Source: Paenibacillus humicus NBRC 102415
GTDB taxonomy: Bacteria; Bacillota; Bacilli; Paenibacillales; Paenibacillaceae
Length of the DNA: 64,000 bases
Assembly: GCF_004000905.1 (NCBI RefSeq)
Contig: NZ_BIMD01000003.1
Span: 62,001-126,000 of the forward strand
Direction of reading: 5' to 3'
Below, piece by piece: positions 40,399 to 49,425 of the stretch. A program made the translations under genes and the position numbers. The notes under the pieces are model-generated. The model was not told the DNA's origin, ran no database searches, and was given only the letters and a program-made list of their open reading frames with translations. How positions within the stretch are numbered: position 1 is the first letter of the stretch; every line of letters begins with the position of its first letter.

Positions 40399-41205
40399 TT
40401 AGCCGAAGCGGCCCGAGATGTAATCGTCGGTCTGCTTGTTTTCCGGATTCGTGAAAATGATGTTCGTATCGTTGTGCTCGATCAGGTTGCCCATATAAAA
40501 GAATGCGGTCTTGTCCGACACACGGGCCGCTTGGGCCATGTTGTGCGTGACGATGACGATGCAGTATTCCTGCTTCAGCTCCGAGATCAGCTCTTCGATC
40601 TTGGACGTGGAGACGGGATCCAGTGCCGACGCCGGCTCATCCATCAGCAGCACTTCCGGCTCGACCGACAGCGTGCGGGCGATGCACAGACGCTGCTGCT
40701 GGCCGCCGGACAGCGACAGCGCGGACTGGTGGAGACGATCCTTCGTCTCCTCCCACAGAGCCGTACGCCGCAGGCAGGATTCCACGATCTCGTCCAGCTC
40801 GCGCTTCTTCTTCACGCCATGATAGCGCGGACCGAAGGCGATGTTCTCGTAGATGGACTTGTAGAACGGATTGGGCTTCTGCCAGACCATTCCGATCCGC
40901 TGCCGCAAGGAGACGACATCGGTGCCGGGAGCGTTGATATCCGCTCCGTCGAACCAGATGCTCCCAGTCATGCGGGCGTCGGGAATGGTGTCGTTCATCC
41001 GGTTCAGGCTGCGCAGGAACGTCGACTTGCCGCAGCCGGAAGGCCCGATCAAGGCGTTGACGCTTCCCTTGGCGAAGCGCAGGCTGACCTTCTTCACCGC
41101 TTCCTTATCCCCGTAAAATACGCTCAGGTTATCCGCGCTAAGCGCATCCGTCCCGGCGTGTTCCTCTGCACGGGCCCCGGGGGCCGACTGTGTAGACAAT
41201 GCCAT
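40399..41205 (-). CDS. pstB: phosphate ABC transporter ATP-binding protein, copy 1
   Basis: 268 aa with an extra N-terminal stretch of about 20 residues ([20 protein letters not shown]). Walker [11 protein letters not shown]-loop [20 protein letters not shown], signature [15 protein letters not shown], Walker [30 protein letters not shown] is PstB-specific. 24 bp after pstA and 31 bp before the second pstB. The two paralogues differ enough that they are an old duplication. Confidence 0.95.
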   Translation of the reverse strand: MALSTQSAPGARAEEHAGTDALSADNLSVFYGDKEAVKKVSLRFAKGSVNALIGPSGCGKSTFLRSLNRMNDTIPDARMTGSIWFDGADINAPGTDVVSLRQRIGMVWQKPNPFYKSIYENIAFGPRYHGVKKKRELDEIVESCLRRTALWEETKDRLHQSALSLSGGQQQRLCIARTLSVEPEVLLMDEPASALDPVSTSKIEELISELKQEYCIVIVTHNMAQAARVSDKTAFFYMGNLIEHNDTNIIFTNPENKQTDDYISGRFG

Positions 41206-41229
41206 GGAATATAGCCTCCTCAGATGAGA

Positions 41230-42123
41230 TTAACGAGATGCGGTCAGCTTGCGGTATAGGAAGCGGCCCAGCCAGCGCGACCCGAGGTTGAACAGCAGCA
41301 CGGTCAGAATGAGCACCGCCGAGGCGCCGGCGGCGATCTGCGCCGCATCGGGCGCGACGCCCTCGCTGTTGATTTTCCAGATGTGGACCGCCAGCGTCTC
41401 GGCAGGCCTCAGCGGATTGAGAGGCGATACCGGGCTGAGCGGATTCCAGTCCGTGAAGTCCAGGCGCGGCGAGCTCATGCCCGCCGTGAACAGCAGCGCC
41501 GCCGCTTCGCCGAAGACGCGGCCTGCAGCGAGGATGGTGCCGGTCAGAATTGTCGGCAGCGATACCGGCAGCAGCACCTTGGTGATCGTATGCCAGCGCG
41601 TCAGGCCGAGCGCAAGCCCGGCTTCCTTCTGCTCGCGCGGCACTCCGCGGATGCCTTGCTCGGTGATCCTTACCATGAGCGGCAGGTTGAACACCGTCAG
41701 AGCCAGCGCTCCTGCGAGCAGCGAGAACTTAAGGTCGAAATACTGCACGAAGACGAGCAGGCCGAACAGGCCGACGACGATGGAAGGGAAGGAAGAGAGC
41801 ACTTCGACAACGAGGCGGATGAAGTCCGTGAACCGTCCCGGACGGGAATATTCCGCCATATAGATGCCGGCTCCGATGCCGAGGGGAACCGTTATGATCA
41901 TGGTCAGGACAAGCAGGAACAAGGAGTTGAAGAGCTGCGGCCCGATGCCGCCTCCCGTCTTGAACGTCTCTGGAGGAGAGGTCAGGAAATGCCAGCTGAT
42001 CTGTCCGAGGCCCCGGTACAGGATGAATCCGATCAGCGAAGCCAGGACGGCGATGATCAGGAAAGCGAAGAAATAGAATACGGCGGTCGCGATGCGGTCT
42101 GCCGTTTTGTTGGACATTCTCAT
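41230..42123 (-). CDS. pstA: phosphate ABC transporter permease PstA
   Basis: 297 aa from the ATG at 42123, which overlaps the pstC stop (ATGA). Six membrane segments beginning VFYFFAFLIIAVLASLIGFI. The ISWHFLTSPPETFKTGGGIG line and the ATPase-contact loop (QKEAGLALGLTRWHTITKVL) are those of PstA. Translational coupling to pstC keeps the permease halves in balance. Confidence 0.95.
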   Translation of the reverse strand: MRMSNKTADRIATAVFYFFAFLIIAVLASLIGFILYRGLGQISWHFLTSPPETFKTGGGIGPQLFNSLFLLVLTMIITVPLGIGAGIYMAEYSRPGRFTDFIRLVVEVLSSFPSIVVGLFGLLVFVQYFDLKFSLLAGALALTVFNLPLMVRITEQGIRGVPREQKEAGLALGLTRWHTITKVLLPVSLPTILTGTILAAGRVFGEAAALLFTAGMSSPRLDFTDWNPLSPVSPLNPLRPAETLAVHIWKINSEGVAPDAAQIAAGASAVLILTVLLFNLGSRWLGRFLYRKLTASR

Positions 42124-43136
42124 CTGCGTGCTCTCCTCTCCAGAAGGCGTACAATGCCGACAAAGACAAACGTCATGACGAGCAGGACGAGAGCCAGGCT
42201 CCAAAGAACGTTGTTCTGCACCGTGTCTTTGACCGTGTTGCCCATGCTAAGCGTAATGACGCTCGTCAGCGTGGAAGCCGATTCGAACAGGGATCTGGGA
42301 ATATGCGGCGAGTTGCCGATGACCATCTGGACCGCAAGCGCCTCGCCGAACGCGCGGGCGATGCCGAGCACGACGCCGGTCAGCATCGATGGCAGCACAG
42401 CGGGCAATATGCTGCGGGAAATCGTCTGCCAGCGGGTGGCTCCGAGCGCATAGCTGCCTTCCTTGAGGCCGCGCGGCAGGTTGGACAACGAATCCGTGGC
42501 GATGGAGGTGATCGTCGGCAGGATCATGATCGACAGGACGATCGCGCCCGCCGCGATGCCGAGTCCCTGTCCGGGGAAGATCGAGCGCAGGAACGGCACG
42601 ACGACGCTGAGGCCGACGAAGCCGTACACGACCGAAGGAATGCCGGCGAGCAGCTCGATGACCGGCTGCATGAAGCGTTTGCCGAACTTCGGCATCAGCT
42701 CCGTCATGAAGACGGCCGCGCAGAAGCTGAGCGGCGCCGCGATGCAGGCCGCAAGGATGGATGTCGCGAACGACCCCGTGATGAACGGAAGCGCGCCAAA
42801 AGAAGGCGGCTCTCCGTCCGGCGACCACTTGATGCCGGTCAGGAACTCCGATACGCTGACCCCGTTTGTGAAGAAGGTGGCAAGTCCTTTGGATGCGACG
42901 AAAAAGACCATGGAAAAAATCGTAACAATAAGTATGGCTACGCAAATAAGGGTATAGGCTTTGCCTTGCCATTCGCTCGCCGTACGGCTGCGTCTGGAAC
43001 GCTTCGGCCGAGCTGGATTGCCGGCGGAAGGCCCCCCCTTCTTGGCACCGGCGGAATCAGGCTTGCCTTGGGCTGGCGCTGCTGCAGGCTTTGCGTCTCC
43101 GGGGCCGCCCGGGGAAGGTTGTCTCATGGCGTTCAT
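42120..43136 (-). CDS. pstC: phosphate ABC transporter permease PstC
   Basis: 338 aa. An unusual Pro/Gly/Ala/Lys-rich N-terminal tail of about 55 residues precedes the first membrane segment (YTLICVAILIVTIFSMVFFV). Then FLTGIKWSPDGEPPSFGALP, PVIELLAGIPSVVYGFVGLS and the ATPase-contact loop KEGSYALGATRWQTISRSIL, all typical of PstC. Overlaps pstA by four bases. Confidence 0.94.
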   Translation of the reverse strand: MNAMRQPSPGGPGDAKPAAAPAQGKPDSAGAKKGGPSAGNPARPKRSRRSRTASEWQGKAYTLICVAILIVTIFSMVFFVASKGLATFFTNGVSVSEFLTGIKWSPDGEPPSFGALPFITGSFATSILAACIAAPLSFCAAVFMTELMPKFGKRFMQPVIELLAGIPSVVYGFVGLSVVVPFLRSIFPGQGLGIAAGAIVLSIMILPTITSIATDSLSNLPRGLKEGSYALGATRWQTISRSILPAVLPSMLTGVVLGIARAFGEALAVQMVIGNSPHIPRSLFESASTLTSVITLSMGNTVKDTVQNNVLWSLALVLLVMTFVFVGIVRLLERRARR

Positions 43137-43177
43137 TTCTCATCTCTCCTTACGCCTTGGCATTTTCATGGCGCAAA

Positions 43178-43211
43178 GCCAAGGCGCGGAAGTGGTTTCC
43201 GCGCGCTTGGC
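43178..43211 (-). other. hairpin between pstS and pstC
   Basis: GCCAAGGCGCGGAA (43178-43191) folds with TTCCGCGCGCTTGGC (43197-43211), with one bulged base. There is no T-run. It lies in the 106-bp gap and could protect or attenuate the pstS message, so that binding protein exceeds permease. Confidence 0.55.
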
Positions 43212-43242
43212 CTGCTGCAGCGCGCCGTTGGCGCAACTGATC

Positions 43243-44157
43243 TTATTTCGTAATATTGCCTGCTTCGTCACGTTTTACTTGCATCTCGTGGATCGAGATG
43301 TAGCCCAGATCCGTGATGTCGGTTTTTTGAACGTCGTCGCTCAGCATGTAGTCGATGAAAGCTTTCACGATTTCGTTAGGCTCGCCTTTCGTGTACATGT
43401 GCTCGTAAGCCCATACCGGGTAGGAACCGGATTTCACGTTGTCGGCCGTAGCGTCTACGCCGTCAAGCTTGATCGTTTTGACGGAATCGTCCAGGTAGGA
43501 GAGAGCCAGGTAGCCGATGGCTCCGGGAGTTTCGCCGACAAGCTTCTTGACCGTGCCGGAGGAATCCTCTTGAATGTTGCCGGGAAGGTCTTCGGATGCC
43601 GTTCCAAGAGCGTATTTCTCGAACGTCTTGCGCGTTCCGGAGCTGGATGGACGGTTGACGATGACGATTTTCTCGTCTTTGCCGCCGGCGTCTTTCCAGT
43701 TCGTGATTTTGCCGGTGAAGATGTCGACCAGCTGCTGCTTCGTCAGGTTGTCGATGCCGACTTCTTTGTTCACGACCGTTGCCATGGCTACAACTGCGAC
43801 TTGATGATCAACCAGCTCTTGAGCTTTCGCTGCATCGGCATCTTTGAATTTCTCGCCGGCGAAGATGTCGGAGTTGCCGATATCGGCTTGGCCTTCGGAT
43901 ACTTGCGTCAGGCCGGTGCCGCTGCCGCCGCCTTGGACTTGAACCGTGATGCTGGAATATTTGGAGTCGGCCATGAATTTCTTGGACACCTGCTCAACCA
44001 GCGGCTGCATAGCCGTCGAGCCTGCTGCCAGGATGGAACCGCTGAGCTCGGAGCCGCCTGCTGCATTGTTCGTGCCGTTGTCGTTTGCTTTGCTTCCGCA
44101 GGCTGCCAGCGTCAGCGCAAGCACCATCGTCATCAGGACCAACATCGTTTTCTTCAT
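43243..44157 (-). CDS. pstS: phosphate-binding lipoprotein PstS
   Basis: 304 aa. Lipoprotein signal MKKTMLVLMTMVLALTLAAC (Cys20). Phosphate-contact motifs AAGSTAMQPLVEQ, GGGSGTGLTQV, and IVNRPSSSGTRKTFEKYAL. Length and motifs fit the Gram-positive PstS type. First gene of the operon, behind PhoP-box-like repeats at 44225-44264 and a TACAAT at 44210. Confidence 0.96.
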   Translation of the reverse strand: MKKTMLVLMTMVLALTLAACGSKANDNGTNNAAGGSELSGSILAAGSTAMQPLVEQVSKKFMADSKYSSITVQVQGGGSGTGLTQVSEGQADIGNSDIFAGEKFKDADAAKAQELVDHQVAVVAMATVVNKEVGIDNLTKQQLVDIFTGKITNWKDAGGKDEKIVIVNRPSSSGTRKTFEKYALGTASEDLPGNIQEDSSGTVKKLVGETPGAIGYLALSYLDDSVKTIKLDGVDATADNVKSGSYPVWAYEHMYTKGEPNEIVKAFIDYMLSDDVQKTDITDLGYISIHEMQVKRDEAGNITK

Positions 44158-44209
44158 TTCGTTTTAAATCCCCTTCCGAGAACCAAGTTTGTTCTGCCTC
44201 ACAAGACTT

Positions 44210-44264
44210 ATTGTACAAGCGCCTTGTTAAAGGGATATCTTCGGTTTGTAAAGGCAATTGTAAA
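44210..44264 (-). promoter_or_regulatory. PhoP boxes and -10 of the pst operon
   Basis: On the minus strand TTTACA (44259-44264), TTTACA (44247-44252) and TTAACA (44225-44230) stand upstream of TACAAT (44210-44215). The last two are 22 bp apart (two 11-bp periods); the outer pair are 12 bp apart. Perfect or near-perfect TT(A/T)ACA units phased in this way before a -10 that lacks a -35 are the hallmark of PhoP-activated promoters. Confidence 0.75.
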
Positions 44265-44343
44265 ATTGAATAGACGCACTCTATGAATACCCTTAAAAAT
44301 GATATACTTATTCTATACTCTATCCGGAATGAGGTCATTTATC

Positions 44344-45219
44344 ATGACGTTGATCAAATGGAGAATTATAATGCTCATTGAACAACTGAAAAAGGTCACC
44401 TTGGTTGCTCAGGAACTGGGCCTGAAGCAGCCTACGGTGACCTTTCATATGAAATCGATGGAGGAAGAATGGGGGATGCCTCTGTTCGAAATGAAGACAG
44501 GCCGGATCCTTCTGACGGACGCAGGCCGCAGGCTTCACCGGTACGCGCTGAAGATGCTGGCGCTGCAAGAGGAAGCCGCTCGCGAGATGAGGCTCCGGGG
44601 AGGCAGCCGCAAGCGCCTGTCCTTGCTCGCGGACGCTGCTTGCAGCAGCATCATGGCGTCATTCGCCGCATTCGCGCTGGAGCCGGCCGGGTACGGAATC
44701 GAATGGCTCCGTATTGAAGAAGGATCCGGCATGCATGCCGATATTCGTATTCGGGAGCGGCAGGAAACGGCTGATGCAGACTGGCTGCCCCTTCCCGATG
44801 CCGACCTGAGACTTGCGGTCTCCCGTGAATGGGCCCAGGCAGCAGGCATCCAAGCCGCACAGGCCGCCCTGGAATCCGGCAAGCCCTGGATCGCGCCGGC
44901 TGCCGGCACCCGGCTGCGAAGCCAAATCTTGACCTGGGCGGCCGCAAGGGGACTGGATCTGGAAGAAGGGCATGCGGTGCCCGATGCCGTCATGGCGGCT
45001 TCGCTTGCAGCAGCCGGGCTGGGCGTGGCTGTCGTGCCTATCTTTTCGGATCCCCGCTTCGCCCAAGCGGCAACATGCGTTCTGCCGGATCCGGGACGAA
45101 TGCTGCTGCTGCCGCTGAACGGCATTCCGCCCTATCGGCTTGAACTCAAGCTCGGCGCCGGAGTTCCATCCGAAGCACGGCTCGCGATCTCCTCCTGGCT
45201 GCAGAGCCCGCCGGAATAA
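44344..45219 (+). CDS. LysR-family transcriptional regulator
   Basis: 291 aa from the ATG at 44344 (GAGGTC upstream). The N-terminal LysR helix-turn-helix is slightly atypical: LKKVTLVAQELGLKQPTVTF then HMKSMEEEWGMPLFE, with TGRILLTDAGRRLHRYA. The effector domain is short and Ala-rich, ending LGVAVVPIFSDPRFA. The usual FxxVaexgSfsxAA segment is poorly kept, so the DNA-binding part may be diverged. Divergent from pstS; whether it controls phosphate genes or the convergent TerC gene is unknown. Confidence 0.85.
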   Translation: MTLIKWRIIMLIEQLKKVTLVAQELGLKQPTVTFHMKSMEEEWGMPLFEMKTGRILLTDAGRRLHRYALKMLALQEEAAREMRLRGGSRKRLSLLADAACSSIMASFAAFALEPAGYGIEWLRIEEGSGMHADIRIRERQETADADWLPLPDADLRLAVSREWAQAAGIQAAQAALESGKPWIAPAAGTRLRSQILTWAAARGLDLEEGHAVPDAVMAASLAAAGLGVAVVPIFSDPRFAQAATCVLPDPGRMLLLPLNGIPPYRLELKLGAGVPSEARLAISSWLQSPPE

Positions 45220-45259
45220 GCAGCGCAAGCCGTATCCGGCTTGCAGCGCGATCGTCCGC

Positions 45260-45946
45260 TCAGCGGTCTCCCGCCTCCGGCTTCGGTTCCGCGGATGAAT
45301 GGCGGCTGTTCAGGATACGCCCGGCAATCAACACGGCAATGGCGATGACAACCGGGATGACATGGTCCGCGTAGGCGAACAGCCCGGACAGCTTCTCCCC
45401 GACCGCCTTGTCGTCCAGAAGCATCTCCCCTGCCGTGTAGCCGAGCAGCGCAGCCCCAAGAATGACGATGATCGGATACTTGTCCATAATCATGACGAGC
45501 AGCTTGCTTGCCCATATAATGAGGGGAACCGTCATGGCGAGGCCGATGAAGATGAGCAGGTAGTTGCCTTGCGCTGCGCCTGCCATGGCCAGCACGTTGT
45601 CGAGGCTCATGACGAGATCCGCGAGAATGATCGTCCGTATCGCCGCGCCCAGTGAGCCGCCAGCCTTGATTTCCTCTTCCTTGTCTCCGGTCTGGAGCAG
45701 CTGCACGGCGATATAGACGAGCAGGATGGCTCCGGCAAGCTGCAGGTAAGGAATCGAAAGCAGCTTCACCGCCACGAACGTCAACATGACCCGCAATGCG
45801 ATGGCTCCGATGCTGCCCCACAGGATCGCCTTTTTTTGCTGTTCGGGCGGCAGCTTGCGGCTTGCCATCGCTACGACGACCGCGTTGTCTCCGCTTAGGA
45901 CGATATTGATCAAGATCAATTCCAACAATCCAACCCAAAATTCCAA
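45260..45946 (-). CDS. TerC-family integral membrane protein
   Basis: 228 aa, about seven membrane segments. Family hallmarks: LILINIVLSGDNAVVVAMAS and the second half ADLVMSLDNVLAMAGAAQGN, with conserved Asp residues in both (SGDNA, SLDNV). Related Bacillus proteins (YceF, YkoY, YjbE types) take part in manganese export or metalation of exported enzymes; that is family knowledge. I saw no yybP-ykoY riboswitch upstream, although such proteins often carry one. Confidence 0.92.
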   Translation of the reverse strand: MEFWVGLLELILINIVLSGDNAVVVAMASRKLPPEQQKKAILWGSIGAIALRVMLTFVAVKLLSIPYLQLAGAILLVYIAVQLLQTGDKEEEIKAGGSLGAAIRTIILADLVMSLDNVLAMAGAAQGNYLLIFIGLAMTVPLIIWASKLLVMIMDKYPIIVILGAALLGYTAGEMLLDDKAVGEKLSGLFAYADHVIPVVIAIAVLIAGRILNSRHSSAEPKPEAGDR

Positions 45947-46083
45947 CGCAAGTCCTTCTTTCCGGAGCAGGCTCCAGCCTGCTGCCCGTCCATAATCTTG
46001 ATGAGTAAACTTATTCTATGTAAACATATTATAAAACCCATATCAAATCCTGCCTATAATCGGCTTGTCTTGAAGGTCAAACG

Positions 46084-46133
46084 AAAAGGCATCTGATCCG
46101 GGCTGCGATGCAGCCTCGGACAGATGCCTTTCT
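46084..46133. terminator. terminator after DUF3243 gene
   Basis: AAGGCATCTG (46086-46095) and CAGATGCCTT (46121-46130), with a nested GGCTGC/GCAGCC stem. TTTTCG follows on the minus strand and TTTCTC on the plus. Confidence 0.8.
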
Positions 46134-46140
46134 CATCCTG

Positions 46141-46506
46141 CTAGGAGCGCTCGATAACAGGCTCGTTCGTCTCCTGGCTCAAGCGGACCAGCATATGAGC
46201 GAGCTTGTGGCGTTCATCGTCCTTGCCGACCTTCCACAGCTCCTGCAGCAGCTTCTCCTCGCTGTTGCGGGGCTCTTCGTGCTTGGCCAGATAATCGGCG
46301 ACTTTCTCGGCGGCTACCGCGAGCTGCTCTTCATCGAGGCCGATTCTCCTCGCCAGATCGATCCGGTTGCCCAGATAGCTTTTGAATTCGCCGAAGCTGG
46401 CGAGAATCTGTTCTTTTTTGCCCTCGTCCATATTTCCGATCGTTTCCTTGACTTTGTCGTAGGCTTCCGCGCCGTTCTTGATCTCCTGCTCTTGTGCCAT
46501 AGTCAT
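46141..46506 (-). CDS. DUF3243 family protein
   Basis: 121 aa, soluble and helical: ILASFGEFKSYLGNRIDLAR then RIGLDEEQLAVAAEKVADYL, AKHEEPRNSEEKLLQELWKV, and ERHKLAHMLVRL. These lines match DUF3243 (YmfJ-like) proteins of Bacillales. GAGGATG precedes the ATG at 46506. Monocistronic with a terminator. Function unknown. Confidence 0.88.
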   Translation of the reverse strand: MTMAQEQEIKNGAEAYDKVKETIGNMDEGKKEQILASFGEFKSYLGNRIDLARRIGLDEEQLAVAAEKVADYLAKHEEPRNSEEKLLQELWKVGKDDERHKLAHMLVRLSQETNEPVIERS

Positions 46507-46577
46507 TTCATCCTCTCGGGTAAAGGGTTTGTCCTGCCTGAGCCTTCATTACCCTGGGGATATTCGCCTTAAACGAA

Positions 46578-46613
46578 GAAATGGACCTGCCGCATGCCGG
46601 CGAAGGTCCATTC
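46578..46613 (-). terminator. terminator of nitroreductase gene
   Basis: AATGGACCT (46580-46588) and AGGTCCATT (46604-46612) with a GC-rich inner stem, then TTCTTCGTTT on the minus strand. Confidence 0.7.
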
Positions 46614-46650
46614 CAAGCCATGAATGAATAAACTTCAAGAACGAATAAAG

Positions 46651-47316
46651 TTATTGATGGAATCCGTTCCAGCTCGTCACATCGTCTACGGAGAGACGGA
46701 CCGTAGGATGGCCCGGCTCGGCTGCCTTGCCGACAGCGATCAGCATGACGTTGGCATAACGCTCCGAGACACCGAACATTTCGCGGAACTGATCCGTGTT
46801 GTAGCCAGCCATCGGCACCGTGTCCAGTCCTCTGGCGCGAGCGGCCAGCATGAGCTGCTGGGACACCAGGCCGCCGTCGATCAGAGCGCCGTGCAGCACG
46901 CGGTCCCGGCTGAGCCCGCCGTAGAATTTGTTCATATTGCCGATCAGCTTGTCAGCTGTCTCCTCGTTCATATATCCAGCCTCGACCGCCTTGGCATAGA
47001 TGCGCGGCGCTTGCTTATAGGCCTCCAGATCGACAAGTACGGCGATGACGGCGGAGGAAGAAACGATCTGCTCCTGGTTGAAGGCTACGGGAAGAAGCTT
47101 TTGCTTCAATTCCGGATCCGTAATGACGATGAAGCGCCATGGCTGCATGTTGCTGCCCGATGGAGCCAAAACGGCTGCGGACAGCAGCTCCCGGATTTCC
47201 TCATCCGTCAGCTTATGGGAAGCGTCATACTTGCGGACGGAACGGCGTTCCTTGATGACCGTGTGAAAATCGATAACCGGCTGCTGGACCTTGCTTTGCT
47301 CAGGAATGATGGTCAT
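46651..47316 (-). CDS. nitroreductase-family FMN oxidoreductase
   Basis: 221 aa from the ATG at 47316 (GAGGAGAG upstream). FMN-binding motifs ERRSVRKYDA, VLAPSGSNMQPWRFIVITD, and the C-terminal NVMLIAVGKAAEPGHPTVRL. LMLAARARGLDTVPMAGYN is typical of the NfsB/YdgI-like group. Reduces quinones, nitro compounds or flavins with NAD(P)H; the true substrate is not known. Confidence 0.92.
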   Translation of the reverse strand: MTIIPEQSKVQQPVIDFHTVIKERRSVRKYDASHKLTDEEIRELLSAAVLAPSGSNMQPWRFIVITDPELKQKLLPVAFNQEQIVSSSAVIAVLVDLEAYKQAPRIYAKAVEAGYMNEETADKLIGNMNKFYGGLSRDRVLHGALIDGGLVSQQLMLAARARGLDTVPMAGYNTDQFREMFGVSERYANVMLIAVGKAAEPGHPTVRLSVDDVTSWNGFHQ

Positions 47317-47420
47317 TCTCTGCACTCTCCTCATCGTCAACTGTATCTACATTGATGACAGTATAGTAACATCGTCACATATCCGTGTCAACGGATAGGA
47401 ATAAATGGTTTTGTCTTGAA

Positions 47421-47457
47421 AAAAGAGGCAGGCGCGGATCGCTGATCCGCACCTGCC
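47421..47457 (-). terminator. terminator after hypothetical gene 47492-48151
   Basis: GGCAGG-C-GCGGATC (47427-47440) and GATCCGC-A-CCTGCC (47444-47457) with loop GCT, then CTCTTTTTTC on the minus strand. Confidence 0.88.
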
Positions 47458-47491
47458 CGCCTTGCATCCGCACTTGCGTGCACGCGTTCGA

Positions 47492-48151
47492 TTACGTATC
47501 CAGTCCATGTTCCTCGCGGATCTTGTACATGCCGGTGACAAGCGGATCCGCCGTATCCCGGTTGAGCAGATGGAGCGCCAGCAGGTAATGGAACGGCAGG
47601 GCGACAACGTTGTTCCCGTCGGTGATCGAAGGGAACCCGGCTTCGACAACCGGCCCATGCTCGGGATGGACATCGATATCGACATGAACCGGCTCCGGAG
47701 CGAACTCCTCGCGGACCGTCTTGGCGATATGCGGGACGATGACCTGATCGAACAGGAACTTCGCTTCGTCTTCGTTTTGAGGCGGAGGCGGTACGAGCCT
47801 GCTGCGTTCTCCCCTTAGTATATCCACGAAGAAAGAAGACAGCCATAAGGCCGGGTCTTCGTTTTTCTGGAAGTTCTGGACGAGCTCGTTCATGAAAAAT
47901 CCGCATGTATACAAGTTGCCGTTAGGATCCGTCAGCCTGTACATGACGAGAGGTCCGTACATCGGGTGGCTGATGACCTGCCCGTCCACTTCGTATTCAT
48001 CCTGGTAAAACGTTCTAAGCGCCGTCTCTCCATGCTGGTAGAGCGCCGATATCATGTTCATCAATTCGGTTTCGGTAAGTCCGGGCTGTCCTTCAGGAAC
48101 TTCGGTTCCCGGAGCTGCCTGCTTGTCTTCGGTATCATGGTTTGTCGTCAT
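47492..48151 (-). CDS. hypothetical protein, soluble
   Basis: 219 aa, AGGAGGATG before the ATG. No signal peptide or membrane segment. Starts with an acidic, disordered tail (about 1-25), followed by TETELMNMISALYQHGETAL and SHPMYGPLVMYRLTDPNGNL YTCGFF, and an acidic central part with PEPVHVDIDVHPEHGPVVEA. I do not recognise a family; conserved-looking Paenibacillus-type hypothetical. Stands alone between two terminators. Confidence 0.7.
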   Translation of the reverse strand: MTTNHDTEDKQAAPGTEVPEGQPGLTETELMNMISALYQHGETALRTFYQDEYEVDGQVISHPMYGPLVMYRLTDPNGNLYTCGFFMNELVQNFQKNEDPALWLSSFFVDILRGERSRLVPPPPQNEDEAKFLFDQVIVPHIAKTVREEFAPEPVHVDIDVHPEHGPVVEAGFPSITDGNNVVALPFHYLLALHLLNRDTADPLVTGMYKIREEHGLDT

Positions 48152-48245
48152 GCACGCATCCTCCTATCATGCGTCCATCTTACCATTCCGCATAGGAAAG
48201 GGAAAGCCATAAAGCGATTTCAGCAGAGGAATAAACTTCCTTTTT

Positions 48246-49085
48246 TCATCCTCTTGCCGCCGGATACTCGGAACGGACCCAGCTGTGATCCTTGCTGATC
48301 GCGTCGTCCGACACAAGCAGGTAAGCCGTTCCCGGCTTGGCGGCGCCGCCCTCGTCAAGGGTCGTGTCCAGGTGGAGCCACGAATCTCCCAGCTTGACCA
48401 GATTCCATACATGCTTGGATCCCTTGGAGTCCCCGTATACGATCCGGCTGTCGAATCCAGCCGCTTCGAGCATCCGCTGCGTCATCAGAGCATAGCCCTG
48501 GCATACAGTGCTCCCGCCCTTCGCCAGGCCGTCGTAAGCGGAATGGCTGGAGAGCGAATAATCATAGGCGAACCGGCCGATCACCCAGTCGTGGATCGCT
48601 TTCACCAGCTGCCTGTCCGTCATGCCCGGCTTCACCAGCGAATCGACGGCTTCCTTCGCCGTTTTGCGGACGTATTCGCTCTGCTCGGCTGTTTCCCAAT
48701 ACTCCATCTTGAACGTGATGGAGGCCTGGTTCCTGGTGCTCGTCCAGCTCCAGCTCATTTTTTTCAATACAAAGCGCATGTAGTCGTCCTTGCTTCCGAC
48801 CTGCTTGAACAGCTTGTCCAGCTGCTTGGCCAAATCGGAGGTGTCGCCTGTATAGTTGACCGTGACGGAAGTCCCGTACGCCTGCTTCATGACGCCGTAG
48901 ACGATGGACGCCGCTTCCTCGAAGGAACCGGCCGCATAGGCGCCTCCTGCGGCATAAACGGCGGCTGCAGCCGCAGGCTCCGACGCAGCGGAAGCCTGCA
49001 CGGGAGCTGCGATCCATGCGGCTGCCGCAGCTGCGGCGGCGATCCCTCTGAACCATCCCTTGAATGCTGAGCGAATAATCTTCAT
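48246..49085 (-). CDS. exported transglutaminase-like protein
   Basis: 279 aa with a signal peptide (about 1-32, GIAAAAAAAAWIAAPVQASA). The transglutaminase-like core lies at about 160-250: IHDWVIGRFAYDYSLSSHSA, GSTVCQGYALMTQRMLEAAG (catalytic Cys), SKHVWNLVKLGDSWLHLDTT (His and Asp). The triad is complete, so a thiol hydrolase or transferase activity is likely outside the cell, often on cell-wall peptides. The N-terminal half (FEEAASIVYGVMKQAYGTSV) is not recognised. Confidence 0.9.
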   Translation of the reverse strand: MKIIRSAFKGWFRGIAAAAAAAAWIAAPVQASAASEPAAAAAVYAAGGAYAAGSFEEAASIVYGVMKQAYGTSVTVNYTGDTSDLAKQLDKLFKQVGSKDDYMRFVLKKMSWSWTSTRNQASITFKMEYWETAEQSEYVRKTAKEAVDSLVKPGMTDRQLVKAIHDWVIGRFAYDYSLSSHSAYDGLAKGGSTVCQGYALMTQRMLEAAGFDSRIVYGDSKGSKHVWNLVKLGDSWLHLDTTLDEGGAAKPGTAYLLVSDDAISKDHSWVRSEYPAARG

Positions 49086-49425
49086 TCCGATAACCTCCGT
49101 TTGAGCCCGCGGCCTCGCCTGTTATGTATCTATCGAACTATCAATATATCATGTTGTAGTTCGCAAGTAGCGGGTTTTTGTTTACTAGATTATTCGGATC
49201 GAACCATTTCATAATGTATATATGACTATAGAAATAGTTCTTTAGGCCTATCATCATTCTTTCGCTTCTTCTATATAGGTGGAATAGAGACCGGGATTCA
49301 CGGCACGTCCGTCTGGACAAATTCCGAAATGACTCTCGGGCAGCCTGATTCTAAATTCGCGGCAGAGGTTACTTATTGGCATGAGGGAAACACGACACTG
49401 AAAGAAGAAAAGGGAGGAAATCATC
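49086..49425. other. intergenic region with two inverted repeats
   Basis: No gene seen in 340 bp. CGAACTA and TAGTTCG (about 49134-49162) form one inverted repeat. GAACCATTTC and GAAATAGTTC (about 49200-49240) form another with one mismatch; the two elements share the GAAC core. They could be operators or folded RNA for the transglutaminase-like or GlsB genes. No clear sigma-B promoter was found for the GlsB gene. Confidence 0.4.

Noticed and set aside
45947-46083. yybP-ykoY manganese riboswitch before the TerC gene
   Set aside because: Expected for some TerC relatives, but I could not find the conserved helix sequences in this gap.
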